From Sphingobacteriales bacterium (lineage in GTDB: Bacteria; Bacteroidota; Bacteroidia; Chitinophagales; JADIYW01): a stretch of 64,000 bases of DNA. The position numbers and the translations under genes are program-made. Positions 60,297 through 64,000 of the stretch are shown piece by piece. The DNA is taken from contig JADJYT010000016.1 of the NCBI GenBank assembly GCA_016719635.1, positions 124,001 through 188,000 on the forward strand. The letters run 5' to 3'. A model generated the notes under the pieces. That model saw only the letters and a list, made by a program, of their open reading frames with translations, made no database searches and had not been told where the DNA came from. Numbering within the stretch: position 1 is the first letter of the stretch; every line of letters starts with the position of its first letter.

Positions 60297-63200
60297 TTAC
60301 AGTATATACCCCTCACGTAAAAACCGTTGAGCATTGGGCGTTACCATCAATTCCTTTTGTGTCACTATGGATTTTGTAAAATATTGGTAGTTCAGGTCTT
60401 TGGTATGTGCCAATCCTAAAAAATTCCATTTTGTCAATGCTTCCGGCATCTGAAAATTCAGAATAATATTTCCATCCGCGTCTGTCTGCAGCTGGGGCAG
60501 AAAGAAAGCGGTTTCATTCAGATTCGTCCGAGGTACGACTGAGGCCGTTGATTTTACCTCCTTTTTATCCGACGCCTTTTGTTCCTGCCCGGCCGGAGCA
60601 GCAGGCGGTGTAGGCGCAGACGATTTAGGCATGTCCGCTTCCTCTTTGGCTACCGCCGCATCAGACATCAACGCTTCTGCTTTAGATGCCTTGATGGACA
60701 TACCGGCCATTCCGGAGCCTGACATCTTGAAATACCTGTTGTATCCATGATATCCGCCAAGACTTAATCCAAACAAATTCAACCCGTCGTAATTATGAAA
60801 CGCCTGAGCTGTGTATGGATTCCAGTCTTTAGAGGTATACAGACTACTGATTCTTTGCCCGAAAGCATTGGAGGTATAAGTACCGAGATAACCGCTGTAA
60901 TAGGATTGTGATAAATAAAAACTCCAGCTATGCGGCAGAAAAGCATCCAAAGAAGCATCATACATGCCGGCCAGCAGCTCCGATGTCATTTTTTCTTTGT
61001 TGGTCCCTGATATTTTTAATCTCCATTGTTCCTTTTGTCCCGGCAATAATTTATCCCGGAACGTCAGCCATTCCACACGCAAACTTTTATCCTCGTAGGG
61101 TACGGATATGAACTGACTGCCCGTATAGTTTCTGTTCTTATTCACCAGTACATAGCTGATTTCAACTCCCCCTTTGTATTCTTCTTTCACCGCAAACGAG
61201 AATGATTTTATTTCATTATTCAATGGGATTACTTTTTTCTCCAGCAGTTTACCTTTAAATGCGATTTCAACAATCGCAAAAGCATTTTGCATGGAAGTGC
61301 CGACTTTATAAAGAATATTATCTCCTGGCTTAACCGTCGTTTTCTCTGTCTTGAAGAAGGCAACCGATTTAGGTACCGGTGACAAATCATTATTAGAAGA
61401 TGAAACAGTAAACGTTTTCTTAAATTCTATCAGATTGCCGTTCTTATCCATGCAGGAAAACTCGATTCTGTATGCCCCGCTCTGCAAAGAAGCAGGCGCC
61501 AGAATGATCTCTTTTTGTTTTTCCGTATTAAAGGTATAGCTGTTCACCAGATTCCCCTTACTCCAATTGCTCATCAGGTCTTCCTTATCATACACTTCAT
61601 AAGGAAATATCTTATCATGTTCCTGGCGTGTCATAAGAAACATATCCGGTTCATCCCACAGGCGTGCCTTCCTGGGCTGTAACGGCTCCAGTAAATTATA
61701 TAGTTTGACAACTACATCCGTCGCTTCAGGCTCCCCGTTTAAATTATTGGTGGAAACGGCTATCTTATTCTCAACAGCTGCATCCATATTATCTGATACG
61801 GATAAGTCAGCTTCTATGGCCAGGTATCCTACACGCACAGTCGTCACTGAGGAGTGTGTTTCACCGTTGATATCCACAACATCAGCCGTGACTTCATAAT
61901 TAAAATATGGTTTAAACTCTTTGGAGATTGACAGATCGGGAACGGCATTGAAATCAATGGTAAAGTTGCCATTGGCGTCCGTGGTTGTAACTCCGGTTTT
62001 TACAATCTTCTCATTGGAAGGCGGAAACCAAGGCCTGCGCCAGCCCCACCAACACCAGACTGGAAACTCTGCCACACGCCGGACGGAATATTTCACTTCT
62101 GCATTATCAATATCGGCTCCGGAGTAAGATGTCGCCTTGCCGGTGACGGAAACCGTATCGTTTAAATTGAATGCTTTTTTCACCGGCTCAAAAGCTACTT
62201 CAAACTTAGGGCGTTTATATTCTTCTACCTGTACGGACTGCGTGCCATAGTCTGTATGAATGGACATACTGCCCATGAGACCGGAAACGGGCGCCGTAAA
62301 CATTCCGGTAAAGGAGCCAAACTCATTGGTGGTAAACTCCTGCGATTTTATCTCCTGATAATTCACATCCCTGAAGGTTACCTTAATTTTTTGATTCGCA
62401 AGTATCTTGTGTGTCTCCCCATTGCGTTCGGTGAAGATGCCTTTTACAAAAATCGTTTGCCCCGGACGGTAAATGCTTCTGTCTGTAAACAAATGTATCT
62501 GGCGTTGAGCTGCAGGGGTTTCATTCCAAGGGTAATAGTACTGATAGTATGACTGCTCACTGGGCAGAAAGGCATTATTATAAGTGATATCAAACTGAAA
62601 GTTTTCACTGTAATAGTTTACAGAAGGTTTATCTAATTTCTTCGCAACATATCCTGAAGCATCGGTTGCCTGTGTACCCAGCTCTGCACGGACATACTTT
62701 CTTGTCTTGTAATCATAATTGCTTCGGTAGAATTTCACCTGGGCATTTTTCAACGGTTCTCCCGTATTTCTGTCCAGTACATGCATTTCAAAATACTTTT
62801 CATTGTTGTTGTTTTTGGTCACATAACTGATTTGCGAAGAAAACAATGTCTGATAGGCTATCGCCTCCTTACCCGTTCTTATTGAAAAGGAAGGGTTCGT
62901 GGAAACTAAGATGGCATAAAACCCTTTTTTCAGCGCATCTATCTTAATTTCAGCGGAATGGTCAATATGGTCGGTTGTATTCGGCAATAAAATATTCCAT
63001 TTTCTCACCGGCTTGATGGCATTCAGTCTTTTTACGACATCTTCCTTTGTTTCCTTTTCGTTGATGGTGAAAATTTTGTCTTTTTCTTTATAATCAACGG
63101 GAATGATTTTGAAATAAACCCTGGTAATGTTTTTATACGATAACAGCGCCTTAAATGGCTGGTCAGGCACAACGGTTTGTTCCGTTGTGAAAGAAAGGTT

Positions 63201-64000
63201 CTTGTAGAAAAAAGTTTCCTTCAGCACGGCGCAATTTTTTGCACCTTCCGAACCGGGATAATTATTGATGGTTTCGTTACAAATCGCTAACACGCTTTTT
63301 ATCGTTTCGGCAATTTCTTCTCTGTTTTTACCTTCCGTATGTTCATACAGGTAGTAGGCAAATTTATAACTGATCACTGATGCCGTGTTGCACTTTACAT
63401 ATTCTGAGCGGATACGTTTCAGCGCTTCGAAAAAGAGGGGGTCATTTTCTTCTTTATTGTAATAGTGTTCTCTTACATATTGTATTCGTTTTAAGTCGGC
63501 ATCCGCCAGCTCATCCAATGTATTTCTCGACTTGAGCTTAATGGCCAAAAGCTGTTGGTATATCCGTAATGCATTATAACCCCCTGAGTTCTTATCCTGA
63601 TCTGGCAGTTTAATGTTCACAAACTCGCTCGCAGTGGCGAAGTATCTCTTATCATCGATGGAAAATGCATTGGACGATTCTGCCAGATTACTTTTATCCT
63701 CATTGAAATAATCAATGGCGCGGTGTGCCAGCAAATCATATAAGGTAGGCCTGAAACCCTTGGAACCTTTCTCCTCGGATAGAATATCTTTATAATTCTC
63801 CAGTTTAGTTTGCTGCAGCAAAGGAACATCTTCCAAAGAACCCAAATAACAGCCATTAATTTCTTTAAACAACGTCTTTAAATCCCAGGTCCTGAAATCG
63901 TCGCTTTGTTTTTCATCCGTTTCTGTTCTGTTTGAGAATTTCCAGGTATTTTCATTAAAATACTGCCAGTACAACTCCCCCAGTATACTTTGTAAAACAG
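60297..64000 (-). CDS. alpha-2-macroglobulin family protein, N-terminal part, runs off the window
   Basis: More than 1230 codons, open through the right edge (VLQSILGELYWQYFNENTW), so the true start and signal peptide lie outside. It carries macroglobulin (MG) beta domains including FTDRSIYRPGQTIFVKGIF (MG2, Bacteroidota form), a bait-like low-complexity stretch (PKSSAPTPPAAPAGQEQKASDKKEV, near codon 1130 of the frame) and ends LREGYIL at TAA. The next codons continue the fold in the same frame. A single change, GAA to TAA, explains the stop. Together with 58176-60242 it would exceed 1900 residues, the family's normal size. Confidence 0.9.
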   Translation of the reverse strand, partial: VLQSILGELYWQYFNENTWKFSNRTETDEKQSDDFRTWDLKTLFKEINGCYLGSLEDVPLLQQTKLENYKDILSEEKGSKGFRPTLYDLLAHRAIDYFNEDKSNLAESSNAFSIDDKRYFATASEFVNIKLPDQDKNSGGYNALRIYQQLLAIKLKSRNTLDELADADLKRIQYVREHYYNKEENDPLFFEALKRIRSEYVKCNTASVISYKFAYYLYEHTEGKNREEIAETIKSVLAICNETINNYPGSEGAKNCAVLKETFFYKNLSFTTEQTVVPDQPFKALLSYKNITRVYFKIIPVDYKEKDKIFTINEKETKEDVVKRLNAIKPVRKWNILLPNTTDHIDHSAEIKIDALKKGFYAILVSTNPSFSIRTGKEAIAYQTLFSSQISYVTKNNNNEKYFEMHVLDRNTGEPLKNAQVKFYRSNYDYKTRKYVRAELGTQATDASGYVAKKLDKPSVNYYSENFQFDITYNNAFLPSEQSYYQYYYPWNETPAAQRQIHLFTDRSIYRPGQTIFVKGIFTERNGETHKILANQKIKVTFRDVNYQEIKSQEFTTNEFGSFTGMFTAPVSGLMGSMSIHTDYGTQSVQVEEYKRPKFEVAFEPVKKAFNLNDTVSVTGKATSYSGADIDNAEVKYSVRRVAEFPVWCWWGWRRPWFPPSNEKIVKTGVTTTDANGNFTIDFNAVPDLSISKEFKPYFNYEVTADVVDINGETHSSVTTVRVGYLAIEADLSVSDNMDAAVENKIAVSTNNLNGEPEATDVVVKLYNLLEPLQPRKARLWDEPDMFLMTRQEHDKIFPYEVYDKEDLMSNWSKGNLVNSYTFNTEKQKEIILAPASLQSGAYRIEFSCMDKNGNLIEFKKTFTVSSSNNDLSPVPKSVAFFKTEKTTVKPGDNILYKVGTSMQNAFAIVEIAFKGKLLEKKVIPLNNEIKSFSFAVKEEYKGGVEISYVLVNKNRNYTGSQFISVPYEDKSLRVEWLTFRDKLLPGQKEQWRLKISGTNKEKMTSELLAGMYDASLDAFLPHSWSFYLSQSYYSGYLGTYTSNAFGQRISSLYTSKDWNPYTAQAFHNYDGLNLFGLSLGGYHGYNRYFKMSGSGMAGMSIKASKAEALMSDAAVAKEEADMPKSSAPTPPAAPAGQEQKASDKKEVKSTASVVPRTNLNETAFFLPQLQTDADGNIILNFQMPEALTKWNFLGLAHTKDLNYQYFTKSIVTQKELMVTPNAQRFLREGYIL

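Noticed and set aside
60297..60299. TAA as selenocysteine, pyrrolysine or recoded codon
   Set aside because: Those use TGA or TAG. TAA ends many genes here (for example the gene at 2941), so general recoding is excluded.

Overview
The window comes from a Bacteroidota chromosome, most likely Chitinophagales/Saprospirales-like, although no rRNA is present to confirm this. Clade signs are a SusC/SusD pair, a type B T9SS sorting domain, TAnnTTTG-type promoter boxes (several almost touching the start codon), a split atp operon (atpB-E-F-H-A-G with no atpD/atpC here), DUF2480, DUF4292, a PpiD-like chaperone, and futalosine-type menaquinone synthesis (mqnC).

Layout. 1-5.2 kb (+): a surface-glycan cluster with a cut 2OG-Fe(II) oxygenase, two FkbM methyltransferases, a GT-C-like membrane protein and a methyltransferase-GT2 fusion. 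5.2-7.2 kb (-): rluB with a frameshift, and scpB. 7.2-12.3 kb (-): ATP synthase. 12.4-19 kb (-): a susC-susD-lipoprotein-lipoprotein uptake operon. 19.2-27.3 kb: mqnC, an M16 peptidase pair (first gene frameshifted), an MntA/HepT toxin-antitoxin pair, a frameshifted T9SS cargo protein, a lytic transglycosylase and DUF2480. 27.4-35.7 kb and 46.5-49.6 kb (-): two AT-rich arrays of one two-gene module (below). 35.8-46.3 kb (-), between the arrays: a conserved envelope block of flippase, dut, TPR protein, DUF4292 lipoprotein, EnvC/M23 protein, lptC, small membrane protein, CNNM/CorC protein and PpiD. 49.9-58 kb: a nitrilase-fold hydrolase, a LigD-domain remnant, tRNA-Phe, a decayed membrane-protein gene, GT2 and large membrane glycosyltransferase-like genes, a sulfhydrylase, OsmC and an outer-membrane barrel. 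58.2-64 kb (-): an alpha-2-macroglobulin gene that runs off the window and carries an in-frame stop.

The most unusual feature is the repeated module: a lipoprotein alpha/beta-hydrolase followed a few bases later by a ~280-residue lipoprotein of a family I do not recognise. The hydrolase promoter is conserved, and in the first array the unit ends in a conserved AAACGGAACC hairpin. Six copies can be traced. All six small lipoproteins are intact. Only two hydrolases are intact; the others are an IS-truncated fragment, a doubly broken pseudogene and two ~50-bp scars that still encode the hydrolase C-terminus. Keeping the small gene while losing the enzyme resembles effector/immunity or enzyme/inhibitor loci, but that reading is inference.

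At least five other genes carry single-base lesions (rluB, the M16 gene, the T9SS gene, lptC, the alpha-2-macroglobulin gene). Most are single-base indels at or beside short homopolymers, so assembly error must be excluded before calling them pseudogenes.
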